From Flavobacteriaceae bacterium UBA3179 (GTDB lineage: Bacteria > Bacteroidota > Bacteroidia > Flavobacteriales > Flavobacteriaceae), in NCBI GenBank assembly GCA_002364245.1, contig DEXR01000052.1, positions 37,184 through 94,042 of the forward strand: DNA of 56,859 nucleotides, read 5' to 3'. Made by a program: the position numbers and the translations under genes. Shown here piece by piece: positions 32,605 through 41,387 of the stretch. The stretch's first letter is position 1; each line of letters opens with the position of its first letter. The notes under the pieces are model-generated. The model made no database searches. It was not told the origin of the DNA and saw only the letters and a list, made by a program, of their open reading frames with translations.

Positions 32605-34269
32605 ATGAATTTTTCCGCTAAACGCCTCTCGCAAACTGTTACACAACTTTGTTTATCTAAGGGTATAGATCACATCGTTATTTCACCGGGTTCACGCAAT
32701 GCCCCTCTAACTATTGGTTTTACAGAACACCCTAAATTTAAATGCTTTAGTATTGTAGATGAGCGTTGTGCGGCCTTTTTTGCTTTAGGTATGGCGCAGC
32801 AAACAAACAAACCAGTTGTTTTGGTTTGTTCTTCAGGTTCGGCTTTGCTAAATTATTTTCCTGCCGTAGCCGAAGCTTTTTATAGCGATATTCCATTGGT
32901 TATTCTTTCTGCAGATCGTCCATCAGAGTTACTGGAAATAGGGGATGGGCAGACCATTCAGCAAGAAAATGTTTATGGAAAGCATATTCTATATAACGCT
33001 AATTGCAAAGAAGAGGATGAGAACCAAACTTTTAATGAAACCGAAATAAACATTGCTTTAAACACAGCAATTGAGCTACAAGGGCCGGTACATATTAACA
33101 TACCTTTTTCTGAACCTTTATATGGCAAAGTAGATGTGTTAAAAGTAACTCCACAAAATGTTCCAGCAAGGGTTGCTTCTGGTGTAATTTCTGAAAACTT
33201 AGAAGAATTTGCAGAAGAATGGAACAAAAGCCCTAAAAAACTAATTTTGGTTGGTGTATTGGCACCAAACAGTATTGAAGAGCAATACATTAATGCTCTG
33301 GCGAAAGATGAAAGTGTTTTGGTATTGACTGAAACAACTTCAAATTTATATCACGAAAATTTCATTCCGGCAATCGATCAACTTATTACAGCTTTGGACG
33401 AAGATGGTTTTAAAGCATTGCAACCAGACATCTTGCTTACGTTTGGTGGTATGGTGGTTTCAAAACGTATCAAAAAGTTTTTAAGGACCTATGCGCCAAA
33501 AATGCATTGGCACGTTGATACAAAAAAAGCATATGATACATACTTTTCTTTGAGTAACCATATAAAAACCACTCCCAATATATTTTTAAAAGCTTTTTTA
33601 CCTAAAACCGAAGAGGTTGTTAGTACCTATCAAAATGAATGGTTAACTGTTAAAAATAAACGTATTGCATTACATAAAGAATACGTTTCCACAGCCCCTT
33701 ATTCAGATTTCAAAGTATATGCTAACGTTTTTAAAAGCCTGCCAAACAAGATGCAAATGCAGGTGGCTAATAGTGCCGCGATTAGGTATGCACAACTATT
33801 TAATATTCCGTCGTCTGTTCAGGTGTTTTGTAATCGGGGAACAAGCGGGATTGACGGTAGTGTAAGCACAGCAATAGGAGCGGGATATGCTTCACAATTG
33901 CCTACGGTTTTAATTACGGGGGATCTGAGCTTTTTTTATGACAGCAATGCGCTGTGGAATAATTATATTCCTAATGACTTCAAAATTATATTGATAAATA
34001 ATAGTGGAGGAGGTATTTTCAGGATTTTACCTGGCGCCAAAGACACCAAACATTTCCACCGGTTTTTTGAAACACAGCATGAGCTTTCAGCAAAGCAATT
34101 GGCTAAAATGTATAAGTTTGATTATACTACAGCTCATAACGAAATCACTTTAAAAGAACAGTTGAGTAATTTCTTTTCTTCTTCAGAAAAACCAAAAATT
34201 TTGGAAGTTTTTACACCTTCTGAAATAAATGATACTGTTTTATTAGACTATTTTAAGTTTATTAAATAA
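32605..34269 (+). CDS. menD: SEPHCHC synthase (MenD)
   Basis: A 554-residue ThDP enzyme that joins isochorismate and 2-oxoglutarate. The Pyr-domain motif is HIVISPGSRNAPLTIGF with the conserved Glu in VDERCAAFFALGMA. The PP domain shows GTSGIDGSVSTAIG, the metal-binding GDLSFFYDSNALWN, and INNSGGGIFRILPG. Length equals that of the family. It lies 31 nt after menF and ends next to a convergent gene. Confidence 0.97.
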   Translation: MNFSAKRLSQTVTQLCLSKGIDHIVISPGSRNAPLTIGFTEHPKFKCFSIVDERCAAFFALGMAQQTNKPVVLVCSSGSALLNYFPAVAEAFYSDIPLVILSADRPSELLEIGDGQTIQQENVYGKHILYNANCKEEDENQTFNETEINIALNTAIELQGPVHINIPFSEPLYGKVDVLKVTPQNVPARVASGVISENLEEFAEEWNKSPKKLILVGVLAPNSIEEQYINALAKDESVLVLTETTSNLYHENFIPAIDQLITALDEDGFKALQPDILLTFGGMVVSKRIKKFLRTYAPKMHWHVDTKKAYDTYFSLSNHIKTTPNIFLKAFLPKTEEVVSTYQNEWLTVKNKRIALHKEYVSTAPYSDFKVYANVFKSLPNKMQMQVANSAAIRYAQLFNIPSSVQVFCNRGTSGIDGSVSTAIGAGYASQLPTVLITGDLSFFYDSNALWNNYIPNDFKIILINNSGGGIFRILPGAKDTKHFHRFFETQHELSAKQLAKMYKFDYTTAHNEITLKEQLSNFFSSSEKPKILEVFTPSEINDTVLLDYFKFIK

Positions 34270-34275
34270 TCATTT

Positions 34276-34740
34276 TTATGAATCCAACAGGTTTTTCCCC
34301 CAGTTATAGGCTTCAGTAAGATTTGAAAATGAAACAAAAGGCTTGTTAAAAAAAGCAGCTTCTACTTCAGTATTTTTTACGCCAATGTTGCTTTTCGCAA
34401 CAACTGCAATTCCTTTTAACGTAGGTACTTTTTCTAAATATTTATAATCTTGTGGGATTAATGAATACGAGTTTATCCTATTGGAGATATATACCCAGGA
34501 CGAAACTTTTAAATAAGTTAACCCTTTTACCAACACAGGAAAAGCATTTTTATAGGAAAGCGTAACTCCTTCTTTAGCTTCTACAATAGCAATATTGCCA
34601 TAAAAATAAATAGTACCAATTTCACTTTCAAAAATATCTTTCAATATCGCTGAATCTGGCAGATTATGATGTGAAGGCTTTACTATCATAGCATGTGAAG
34701 ATAGTAAATAATAACAAACGATTAAAAATGTTTTTTTCAT
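34276..34740 (-). CDS. Unknown protein, signal-peptide-like N-terminus
   Basis: A 154-residue protein with a hydrophobic start (MKKTFLIVCYYLLSSHAM). The rest looks like a small alpha/beta fold (GTIYFYGNIAIVEAKEGV, GIAVVAKSNIGVKNTEVEAAFFNKPFV) ending AYNWGKNLL, somewhat like STAS/SpoIIAA-type proteins, which is weak. It ends 6 nt from menD convergently. Confidence 0.7.
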   Translation of the reverse strand: MKKTFLIVCYYLLSSHAMIVKPSHHNLPDSAILKDIFESEIGTIYFYGNIAIVEAKEGVTLSYKNAFPVLVKGLTYLKVSSWVYISNRINSYSLIPQDYKYLEKVPTLKGIAVVAKSNIGVKNTEVEAAFFNKPFVSFSNLTEAYNWGKNLLDS

Positions 34741-34763
34741 ATTTTAATGAATGGTTAATATAG

Positions 34764-34771
34764 TACCTTTG
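34764..34771 (+). promoter_or_regulatory. -7 box (TACCTTTG) 5 nt before the CvfB-like gene
   Basis: An exact TAnnTTTG match with the same 5-nt spacing to the ATG as in menD, again implying a leaderless mRNA. Confidence 0.5.
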
Positions 34772-34776
34772 CAGCT

Positions 34777-35607
34777 ATGATCAATATAGGACAATACCAA
34801 ACATTTACCATTTTAAGAGAAACCGATCCAGGTTTATACCTTGGTGACGGGGAAGAAAATGAAATTTTATTACCACATAAATACAAACCTGAAACATTTG
34901 AAGTAGGGGATGAAATTCAAGTATTTGTCTATCTGGACAATGAAGAGCGCCCTATCGCAACGACGCTTGAACCTTATGTAACATTAAATGAATTTGCTTA
35001 CCTACAATGCAGTGATGTAAACAAGTATGGTGCCTTTATGGATTGGGGGCTGGAGAAACAGTTGTTTGTCCCATTTAAAGAACAAGCACGCCCAATGACA
35101 GCGGGCAGTTGGTACATTGTGTATTTATATTTAGATGATAAAACCAACCGTTTGGTGGGATCAAGTAAAACAAATCGTTTTTTAGATAACAGTAATGTTA
35201 CCGTTGAAAAATATGAAAAAGTAGATATTCTGGTTACCCATTTAACCGATAAAGGAGCCAATGTTATTGTAAATGGAAAACACCACGGACTCATCTATAT
35301 TGATGAAATTTTTGAAGATATCCGTTCTGGAGATCGCTTAAAGGCCTACATAAAGAAGGTTCGGGAAGACAATAAGATAGACGTGGTACTGCAAGCACCT
35401 GGCTACCGAAGCATAGAACCCAATGCCAACTATATTTTAGATGAATTAAAAGCTGCTGGCGGGTTTTTACCCCTGCACGATAAAAGCGACCCTGATACTA
35501 TTAAAAACGAATTAGGACTAAGTAAAAAAAGCTTTAAAAAAGCAATAGGAAGTCTTTACAAGGATAAGCAGATTGTTATAAAAAGTGATGGGATAGAGTT
35601 GGTTTGA
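34777..35607 (+). CDS. CvfB/YitL-like S1 RNA-binding protein
   Basis: A 276-residue cytosolic protein composed of tandem S1-like OB folds. Domain 1 starts GQYQTFTILRETDPGLYLG, domain 2 has NKYGAFMDWGLEKQLFVPFKEQ, and a third carries HHGLIYIDEIFEDIRSGDRLKAYIKKVREDNKIDVVLQ (read in parts). The C-terminal winged helix is typical (ELGLSKKSFKKAIGSLYKDKQI). CvfB proteins bind RNA and affect gene expression. It sits inside the menaquinone region. Confidence 0.9.
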   Translation: MINIGQYQTFTILRETDPGLYLGDGEENEILLPHKYKPETFEVGDEIQVFVYLDNEERPIATTLEPYVTLNEFAYLQCSDVNKYGAFMDWGLEKQLFVPFKEQARPMTAGSWYIVYLYLDDKTNRLVGSSKTNRFLDNSNVTVEKYEKVDILVTHLTDKGANVIVNGKHHGLIYIDEIFEDIRSGDRLKAYIKKVREDNKIDVVLQAPGYRSIEPNANYILDELKAAGGFLPLHDKSDPDTIKNELGLSKKSFKKAIGSLYKDKQIVIKSDGIELV

Positions 35608-35623
35608 TAGCGTTTAATCAATA

Positions 35624-36172
35624 TCAATATTCCCGTACCTGAATACTTATCGTACTTTTACTGTCTTTATTTTTATAAAGGTTTATACCAGACTGCCGGT
35701 AATATGGGTTGTAATAATAAGGATTGCCATAATACGGATTTCCATAATAAGGCATTGTTTGGTTTTTATAAACTGAATTATTTACACGGGAATACTCATC
35801 ATCACTATAAACTTTAAACCTATTAGGCCCTTGTAGGCCTGGTTGTAAAAACTGACTATTCAGTCGAGCTGCAAACGGATTGTTTTCGGTGGGTCTCGAA
35901 TCAATAAAATTATTATCCTTTGTAGATGCTTCAATCATATCTACGGGTTGCCAATAATCATTAGTTGAAACCGAAACAGGTGCTAAGTTAGGAGTGAAAA
36001 CCGAAATATTGCCAAAGTTTTGCCTATCGCCAAATACCTTGTATGGTACCAACTCTAAACTTTTAATTTCTGGAGATGGGGTTGCTTCAATGGAAAAATA
36101 CTGGGTATCAAAATCAGATTGGCCAATAGCCAATACTGGTAAGATAAATAATATGACTACAAGTTTTTTCAT
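35624..36172 (-). CDS. Secreted protein with PYYGN tandem repeats, unknown function
   Basis: A 182-residue protein starting at the ATG that gives signal peptide MKKLVVILFILPVLAIGQ. Near the C-terminus the sequence PYYGNPYYGNPYYYNPYY repeats a Tyr-rich 5-residue unit three to four times, encoded by an imperfect 15-bp DNA repeat. The remainder has no recognised domain. Tyr/Pro-rich tails occur in surface or matrix proteins, but that role is only a guess. Confidence 0.75.
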   Translation of the reverse strand: MKKLVVILFILPVLAIGQSDFDTQYFSIEATPSPEIKSLELVPYKVFGDRQNFGNISVFTPNLAPVSVSTNDYWQPVDMIEASTKDNNFIDSRPTENNPFAARLNSQFLQPGLQGPNRFKVYSDDEYSRVNNSVYKNQTMPYYGNPYYGNPYYYNPYYRQSGINLYKNKDSKSTISIQVREY

Positions 36173-36199
36173 CAGTATAAAAATACACAAATTTTAAGC

Positions 36200-36207
36200 C
36201 AAATTTA
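36200..36207 (-). promoter_or_regulatory. -7 box (TAAATTTG) for the PYYGN protein gene
   Basis: It matches TAnnTTTG on the minus strand, 27 nt before the ATG. Confidence 0.4.
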
Positions 36208-36225
36208 TTTTTTCAGAAAAACAGT

Positions 36226-37347
36226 TTACAACGCCAATTTTTTAGAAGTCGCCTTTGGCACAGCATCTTTGTGCACCATAACGCTAATAGCTTTTAGTTT
36301 CATATAGGCTTCACTAAAATATACATACCCGCCATTTGCATTTCGGCTTTCATCGGTACCCCAACTATTTTTTACTTTGTAATATTTAGTACCATTTTGA
36401 TCGCGCAACAAACCAGTAATATGCATTAAGTGGTCGTCGGTAGTGTCATAATTTTCAAATTCAGCCTGACGGTATTCTTGTGTAATGTTTTTTTCTGGAT
36501 AGACACCTTGTAGCGCTTTTATGTTATTTTCTGAATCTTCAGGAATCACCGCAACCCCATCTTTTGAAGAAAACGTGCGTTCGCTCACATCACAATCCAA
36601 TTCAACCGTAAAGCCGTTTTCAAGGGCATTGTCAATAGTCGATATCATTTCATCTAAAGGAACATTATAAAAACTACCATTACTCCAGTTATCTGGTATA
36701 TTTAAAATAAATTTTGAATAGAATGGGGCATGATTGAAAGATGTGATAGTAATGTAATCTTCAGGGGCTATTTTGGTCATCTTCAAAAAAGACTCGGGAG
36801 TGTATTGTTTTCCTTCAAACTGAAATGTTTTCGGGTTACTGCCCAAATATACATCTAACACGCTCGAAACAGCTTTTTTCCACTTGGGGCTTAAAGCTTT
36901 TGCCGGATTGTCAATATAAGTTTCAAGCATAGACTTTAAAACAGCGACCAATTCGGCGTGGTTATGATTTTCTTCTTTGGCAAACAAACCACTGTATGCC
37001 TCTTGTGTAACCAAACCATAATCACGAACAGAGTTAATTACATCGTGTGCCAATCCACCTTCGCTAAACTGCGCCTTACCTTGTCGCATCACAAAATTTT
37101 CGGCCTTTTTTGGGTAAGTGTTTCGTACCTGGTACATTTCGGAAAGATTAATTTGCTTTCCGGTTAATCTGATTATTTCAGACTCTAAAAAAGAGGAAGT
37201 GGAAAAACTCCAACAGGTTCCCGTGCGGCCTTGGCTTATAACGGGTGTAGTTTCCAGATCAATTTCCGTAGTGAACTTATAAGCTTCTTGAGCAGTTATA
37301 GTTAGTGTTGAAAGGATAATTCCGAAGAAAAATAATAGGTTTTTCAT
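36226..37347 (-). CDS. Secreted C1 family (papain/bleomycin hydrolase-like) peptidase
   Basis: A 373-residue cysteine peptidase. It starts at ATG 37347, giving a signal peptide (MKNLLFFFGIILSTLTITAQ). The active-site Cys lies in GRTGTCWSFSTSSFLE (about residue 46), the His in DDHLMHITGL and the Asn in KNSWGTDE, so the triad is complete. The arrangement (N-terminal Cys, late His/Asn, long helical insert) resembles aminopeptidase C/bleomycin hydrolase. Predicted to be periplasmic or secreted. Confidence 0.9.
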   Translation of the reverse strand: MKNLLFFFGIILSTLTITAQEAYKFTTEIDLETTPVISQGRTGTCWSFSTSSFLESEIIRLTGKQINLSEMYQVRNTYPKKAENFVMRQGKAQFSEGGLAHDVINSVRDYGLVTQEAYSGLFAKEENHNHAELVAVLKSMLETYIDNPAKALSPKWKKAVSSVLDVYLGSNPKTFQFEGKQYTPESFLKMTKIAPEDYITITSFNHAPFYSKFILNIPDNWSNGSFYNVPLDEMISTIDNALENGFTVELDCDVSERTFSSKDGVAVIPEDSENNIKALQGVYPEKNITQEYRQAEFENYDTTDDHLMHITGLLRDQNGTKYYKVKNSWGTDESRNANGGYVYFSEAYMKLKAISVMVHKDAVPKATSKKLAL

Positions 37348-37428
37348 TAGTTTTAAGTAAATATGGATTAGCATAGAATTATTCCCAGCTTCAAGGGAAT
37401 TAGTATCTTTACCGTAAAAATATAAAAT

Positions 37429-38268
37429 ATGAGCACACCCAACTGGAAAACAGCTAAAGAATATTCAGATATCACCTATAAAAAGTCAAATGGCGTAGCC
37501 CGGATCGCTTTTAACCGTCCCGATGTTCGCAATGCTTTTCGACCTAAAACCACTTCTGAATTGCTGGATGCTTTTCACGATGCACAAGAAGATACCACTG
37601 TTGGGGTGGTATTGTTATCTGCCGAAGGTCCTTCTTCTAAAGATGGCGTCTATAGTTTTTGTAGTGGTGGTGATCAAAAAGCGCGCGGACACCAAGGTTA
37701 TGTAGGTGAGGATGGATACCATCGCTTAAATATTTTGGAGGTACAACGGTTAATCCGTTTTATGCCAAAAGCTGTTATTTGTGTAGTCCCTGGTTGGGCT
37801 GTTGGTGGCGGTCATAGTTTGCACGTGGTTTGCGATATGACGTTAGCCAGTAAAGAACACGCCATTTTTAAACAAACCGATGCAGATGTAACTAGTTTTG
37901 ATGGTGGCTACGGAAGTGCTTATTTAGCTAAAATGGTAGGGCAGAAAAAAGCACGTGAAATATTTTTCCTCGGAAGAAATTACAGCGCACAAGAAGCTTT
38001 TGAAATGGGTATGGTTAACGCCGTGATTCCGCATGACGAATTAGAACAAACCGCTTACGAATGGGCGCAGGAAGTATTGGGAAAGTCACCAACTTCTATA
38101 AAGATGCTAAAATTTGCAATGAACCTAACCGATGACGGAATGGTCGGGCAACAAGTGTTTGCTGGAGAAGCTACACGTTTAGCATACATGACCGAAGAAG
38201 CAAAAGAAGGTCGAGATGCCTTTTTAGAAAAAAGAAAACCTAATTTTGATAAAAAGTGGTTGCCATAA
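37429..38268 (+). CDS. menB: 1,4-dihydroxy-2-naphthoyl-CoA synthase
   Basis: The 279-residue crotonase-fold enzyme cyclises o-succinylbenzoyl-CoA in menaquinone synthesis. Signatures: ARIAFNRPDVRNAFRPKT, FCSGGDQKARGHQGYVG, VVPGWAVGGGHSLHVVCDMTLAS, FDGGYGSAYLAKMVGQKKAREIFFLGR (read in parts) and the C-terminal EGRDAFLEKRKPNFDKKWLP. The long loop and tail are specific to MenB among crotonases. It ends 3 nt from a convergent gene. Confidence 0.97.
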   Translation: MSTPNWKTAKEYSDITYKKSNGVARIAFNRPDVRNAFRPKTTSELLDAFHDAQEDTTVGVVLLSAEGPSSKDGVYSFCSGGDQKARGHQGYVGEDGYHRLNILEVQRLIRFMPKAVICVVPGWAVGGGHSLHVVCDMTLASKEHAIFKQTDADVTSFDGGYGSAYLAKMVGQKKAREIFFLGRNYSAQEAFEMGMVNAVIPHDELEQTAYEWAQEVLGKSPTSIKMLKFAMNLTDDGMVGQQVFAGEATRLAYMTEEAKEGRDAFLEKRKPNFDKKWLP

Positions 38269-38271
38269 AAG

Positions 38272-39243
38272 TTAGGCAACCTTCAACTCTTTTTCCTTTT
38301 TTTCTTCTTTAATTTCTGCTTCAAGTTTTTCCTTAGCCATTTCTTTGCGAATTTGCTTTATGGTTAAGGTGCTACCGTCGTGGCTCCAACCTGGAGGGCC
38401 AAATGCGTACATAAATTTGTGGTACCACTTTTTGGACTTTTTCATATCCTGCCAAATGTTTTGGTATTCGTGCATTAAAATTACGTAGAGGTTATAAGAG
38501 TTTGGTGGGGTAGAAACACCGTATTGAATATCAATATCATCATCCAGCTCTTTCCAAGTGCCAAACATTCTATCAAAAGCATTTAAAATACCGCCGTGGT
38601 TTTTGTCCATATACTCAATGTTGCAAGCATGGTGTACTTGGTGCATGGTATGGGTGTTGATGAACTTTTCAATAAAACCTAAATTTTTAATGTATTTAGT
38701 GTGCAACTGAAATTGCCACAACGCTTCAATACCTAAGCAAACCACTAACATTTCTGGTGGGAAGCCGATGATGACAATCCAAACATAGAAAAACGGTTTG
38801 TACAATATGGTAAACCAACCGTTCCTGATTGCGGTCCCCAAATTAAAATTATCGGATGAGTGATGAACAATATGTGCTGCCCAAAGAAAACGAACCATAT
38901 GGTTTTGCCTATGAAACCAATAGTAAGTAAAATCATCTAACAACATACAGATTATCCAAACATACCAAGCATATCCAAAAGATTCGTAGCCCATAATATT
39001 GGTGCGAACTCCATCTACAACAGGATTAAAAATATCGTACGCAAAATTAAAAACGAGGATGATGGAAACCGTTTTAATCAACGCTCCTAAAATAGCAGAG
39101 CCAATACCAAGGGATAAACTAGAAAAGAAGTCCCTCCATTTATAGAGGCTTTTATCATCAAAAACTTTACTGTATGAAAGCTCTAATGCAATAAATCCTA
39201 AAAAACAAGGTACCCCATATACTAACGGGTTTGTAAAATCCAT
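38272..39243 (-). CDS. Sterol desaturase / fatty acid hydroxylase family protein
   Basis: A 323-residue membrane protein with four to five TM segments. The eight-histidine di-iron motifs are visible: HxxxH as WFHRQNH, HxxHH as HIVHHSS, and HxxHH as HQVHHACN after HTMH. The C-terminal tail is highly charged (KEKLEAEIKEEKKEKELK). It hydroxylates or desaturates lipids; close relatives include alkylglycerol monooxygenase-like and carotenoid-type hydroxylases. The substrate is unknown. Confidence 0.9.
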   Translation of the reverse strand: MDFTNPLVYGVPCFLGFIALELSYSKVFDDKSLYKWRDFFSSLSLGIGSAILGALIKTVSIILVFNFAYDIFNPVVDGVRTNIMGYESFGYAWYVWIICMLLDDFTYYWFHRQNHMVRFLWAAHIVHHSSDNFNLGTAIRNGWFTILYKPFFYVWIVIIGFPPEMLVVCLGIEALWQFQLHTKYIKNLGFIEKFINTHTMHQVHHACNIEYMDKNHGGILNAFDRMFGTWKELDDDIDIQYGVSTPPNSYNLYVILMHEYQNIWQDMKKSKKWYHKFMYAFGPPGWSHDGSTLTIKQIRKEMAKEKLEAEIKEEKKEKELKVA

Positions 39244-39383
39244 TCTCTATAAATTATTGAAATTATTAATTTTTGGGACTAAAGTTTGCAAGATAAAGCT
39301 TATAAACTCAACTCAATATCATAACAGAACTTTTTCTAATAAATTGCTATATGAATATAGAAAATCACGCTAAAAAGAATAAG

Positions 39384-40280
39384 TTATATCTCTTTTACTA
39401 CAAAAAAACCATCATTTCCCTGCGATTGGTATAGTGGCATAAAAATATATGCATTCCAATCACTTGTAACAGGTTTACCATTATGATGCGCTAATAACTC
39501 TCCCTTTTTAATTTGCTGAAAATTTTTATAACCTGATTCCATGGAAAAAGTGTCATCGTCTTCAAGTCCGTGGCGGTATTCTATTTCAAATGTTTTTTGA
39601 TTTTCTTTTTGTTTCTGAAGTTTTGAAACTGATTCAGGAAACTTTGAAAGTTTATTTAAATCTAAATCACAAGCTTCTTGCAGTGCAATCCAAATAGTGC
39701 CTTCGTGATTTATTATCGATTCTGGATCATCATGTTGTCCGGCTTCCAAAACGAATCCAGTTAAACCCTGTCGGCTCATATACCCATCTGTGGTTCCATA
39801 AACGATATCTGAAAAACCTCTAATTATGTGAGTAGGGAAGTGGTGCGCCCAACTATCGTTATCGTGTACATCTTGCACCGAAGCATACGGTAAACTATCT
39901 GATGAAGTAGTATGGCAGTCTAAAAAATAGCGCTTTGTATACTCTGAAGCAGGGTAGTTATTCAGTACTTCAATAATACTGAACATTTCCTCTTTTTCAT
40001 TGGTGTCTGTAATATGCTTTTCAATATTCTCTTTTGTCCAGGTTCGGTTTAAATCTTCATCAATAAAGCGAACCTCTTTATTAAGTGCTTTTTTATTACC
40101 GGCAACCCCAACAATAGTTCCTTTTATTTCAGGTTTTGAAACTGAAAGTTCAGCAAAGACTTTTTCTAAAGCGATAATTCCACTGGGTTCATTACCATGG
40201 ACTCCCGCGGTAACAAACAGCAAAGGACCTTTGTTGTTACTGCTATATTTTCCTATTATCCTTGAAATTTCTTTCTTCAA
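39384..40280 (-). CDS. AstE/aspartoacylase (M14-like) zinc deacylase
   Basis: A 298-residue amidohydrolase of the succinylglutamate desuccinylase/aspartoacylase family. Zinc ligands are in GVHGNEPSG (His and Glu near residue 27) and DCHTTSS (His near residue 118); DEDLNRTW near residue 78 is the family's substrate-binding motif. The C-terminal small domain ends PLYQSQGNDGFFVV. It is the last gene of an operon with a QEGLA metallopeptidase and an ATP-grasp ligase, so its substrate may be an N-acylated or peptidic product of those enzymes (inference). Confidence 0.9.
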   Translation of the reverse strand: MKKEISRIIGKYSSNNKGPLLFVTAGVHGNEPSGIIALEKVFAELSVSKPEIKGTIVGVAGNKKALNKEVRFIDEDLNRTWTKENIEKHITDTNEKEEMFSIIEVLNNYPASEYTKRYFLDCHTTSSDSLPYASVQDVHDNDSWAHHFPTHIIRGFSDIVYGTTDGYMSRQGLTGFVLEAGQHDDPESIINHEGTIWIALQEACDLDLNKLSKFPESVSKLQKQKENQKTFEIEYRHGLEDDDTFSMESGYKNFQQIKKGELLAHHNGKPVTSDWNAYIFMPLYQSQGNDGFFVVKEI

Positions 40281-40332
40281 AATATTTCTTTTTAGCTTCA
40301 GAAGTAATTATTTAATTTCATCTACTATCTAT

Positions 40333-41385
40333 CTAGTCCATCGTTGCCAATTGCCGATTGGAAAGACTTTTTTTATAATGTGTTTTGTGTTCTATTTTTC
40401 GTTCTATGGCTTTGATTACTGTCTCGGTAAAGTCTGGCAGGCCAATATCGTTACAGTAATCCAATCCGCCGGGACTTAGTACATTTATTTCAATCAACTT
40501 ATCTTTAACGATATCCAGTCCAACAAAAAATAGCCCGTCCCTAATTAACTTAGGTGCCGTAACATCAACAATTCGTTGCATTTCGTCGGTCAACTTTCCT
40601 TTTTCAGCTTTTCCACCGAGTGCGAGGTTACTCCTAAATTCAGAATCATCTTTATTTACCCTCCGTATAACAGCTTGTTCGCCATCTTCTTCTAAAATTT
40701 TACCATTCATTAAAATGACGCGTACATCGCCTTTTGAAACTTCTGGTAGAAACTCTTGCGCAATTACATATCCCTTTTCGCTGATGGTTTCGATAATTTG
40801 GTTGAGGTTCTTCTTGTCCTTATCAATTAAATAAACATTTTGACCTCCCGAACCCTCCAAGGGTTTTAATACCATCTTTTTACCATTCTCTTTCCAAAAC
40901 TTTAATAGGTCTTCTTTGTTTCGGGTAATTAAACTATTTGGTTTTATAATGGAAGGCAACTCTTCAAAATATAGTTTGTCAATAAAAGCATGGGACATGG
41001 CAAAAGCATCGTTCAACACCAAAATGCCGCTTTGTTGAATCATACGTGCAAAGGCAATTCCACTGTGCTCGGCCCAATGTCTATCATCTGTTTCCTCAGT
41101 TGGATTATTCCGAAGAAAAAGTACATCAAGATCTGAACTACTTATCACTTTATATTTCAGTTCTTCATCTTGTACGCGTTCCCAAAATTTTTCTACTGTT
41201 CTGGATTTTGGTGTTTTTGGTACTTTTTTACACCGCAAACTGATGGGTTTGTCATGGTGAAAAATAAAGTCACCTACGCTCATTACGTACAAATCGTGCC
41301 CTCTCTCGTGTGCTTTTTTCATTAACACTACCGAAGTTCCTATAGCTTCGGATTCTATATCGCTAATTACAAAACATATCTTCAT
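40333..41385 (-). CDS. ATP-grasp ligase, glutathione synthetase-like
   Basis: A 350-residue GshB-type enzyme. The N-terminal domain starts MKICFVISDIESEAIG, with the DVLFLRNNP element. The ATP-grasp region has MVLKPLEGSGGQNVYLI (near residue 178), VIAQEFLPEV and the metal-binding end FVGLDIVKDKLIEINVLSPGG. In true GshB the last motif is followed by an Arg-Glu substrate element; here GLDYCNDIGLPD follows instead, so the acceptor may differ. No gshA is in the window. It starts 2 nt after the QEGLA gene stop, indicating coupled expression. Confidence 0.9.
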   Translation of the reverse strand: MKICFVISDIESEAIGTSVVLMKKAHERGHDLYVMSVGDFIFHHDKPISLRCKKVPKTPKSRTVEKFWERVQDEELKYKVISSSDLDVLFLRNNPTEETDDRHWAEHSGIAFARMIQQSGILVLNDAFAMSHAFIDKLYFEELPSIIKPNSLITRNKEDLLKFWKENGKKMVLKPLEGSGGQNVYLIDKDKKNLNQIIETISEKGYVIAQEFLPEVSKGDVRVILMNGKILEEDGEQAVIRRVNKDDSEFRSNLALGGKAEKGKLTDEMQRIVDVTAPKLIRDGLFFVGLDIVKDKLIEINVLSPGGLDYCNDIGLPDFTETVIKAIERKIEHKTHYKKSLSNRQLATMD

Positions 41386-41387
41386 TT

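Noticed and set aside
35720..35790. Possible CRISPR-like short repeats
   Set aside because: The repeats are 15-bp in-frame PYYGN codon repeats inside a secreted protein gene, with no spacers.
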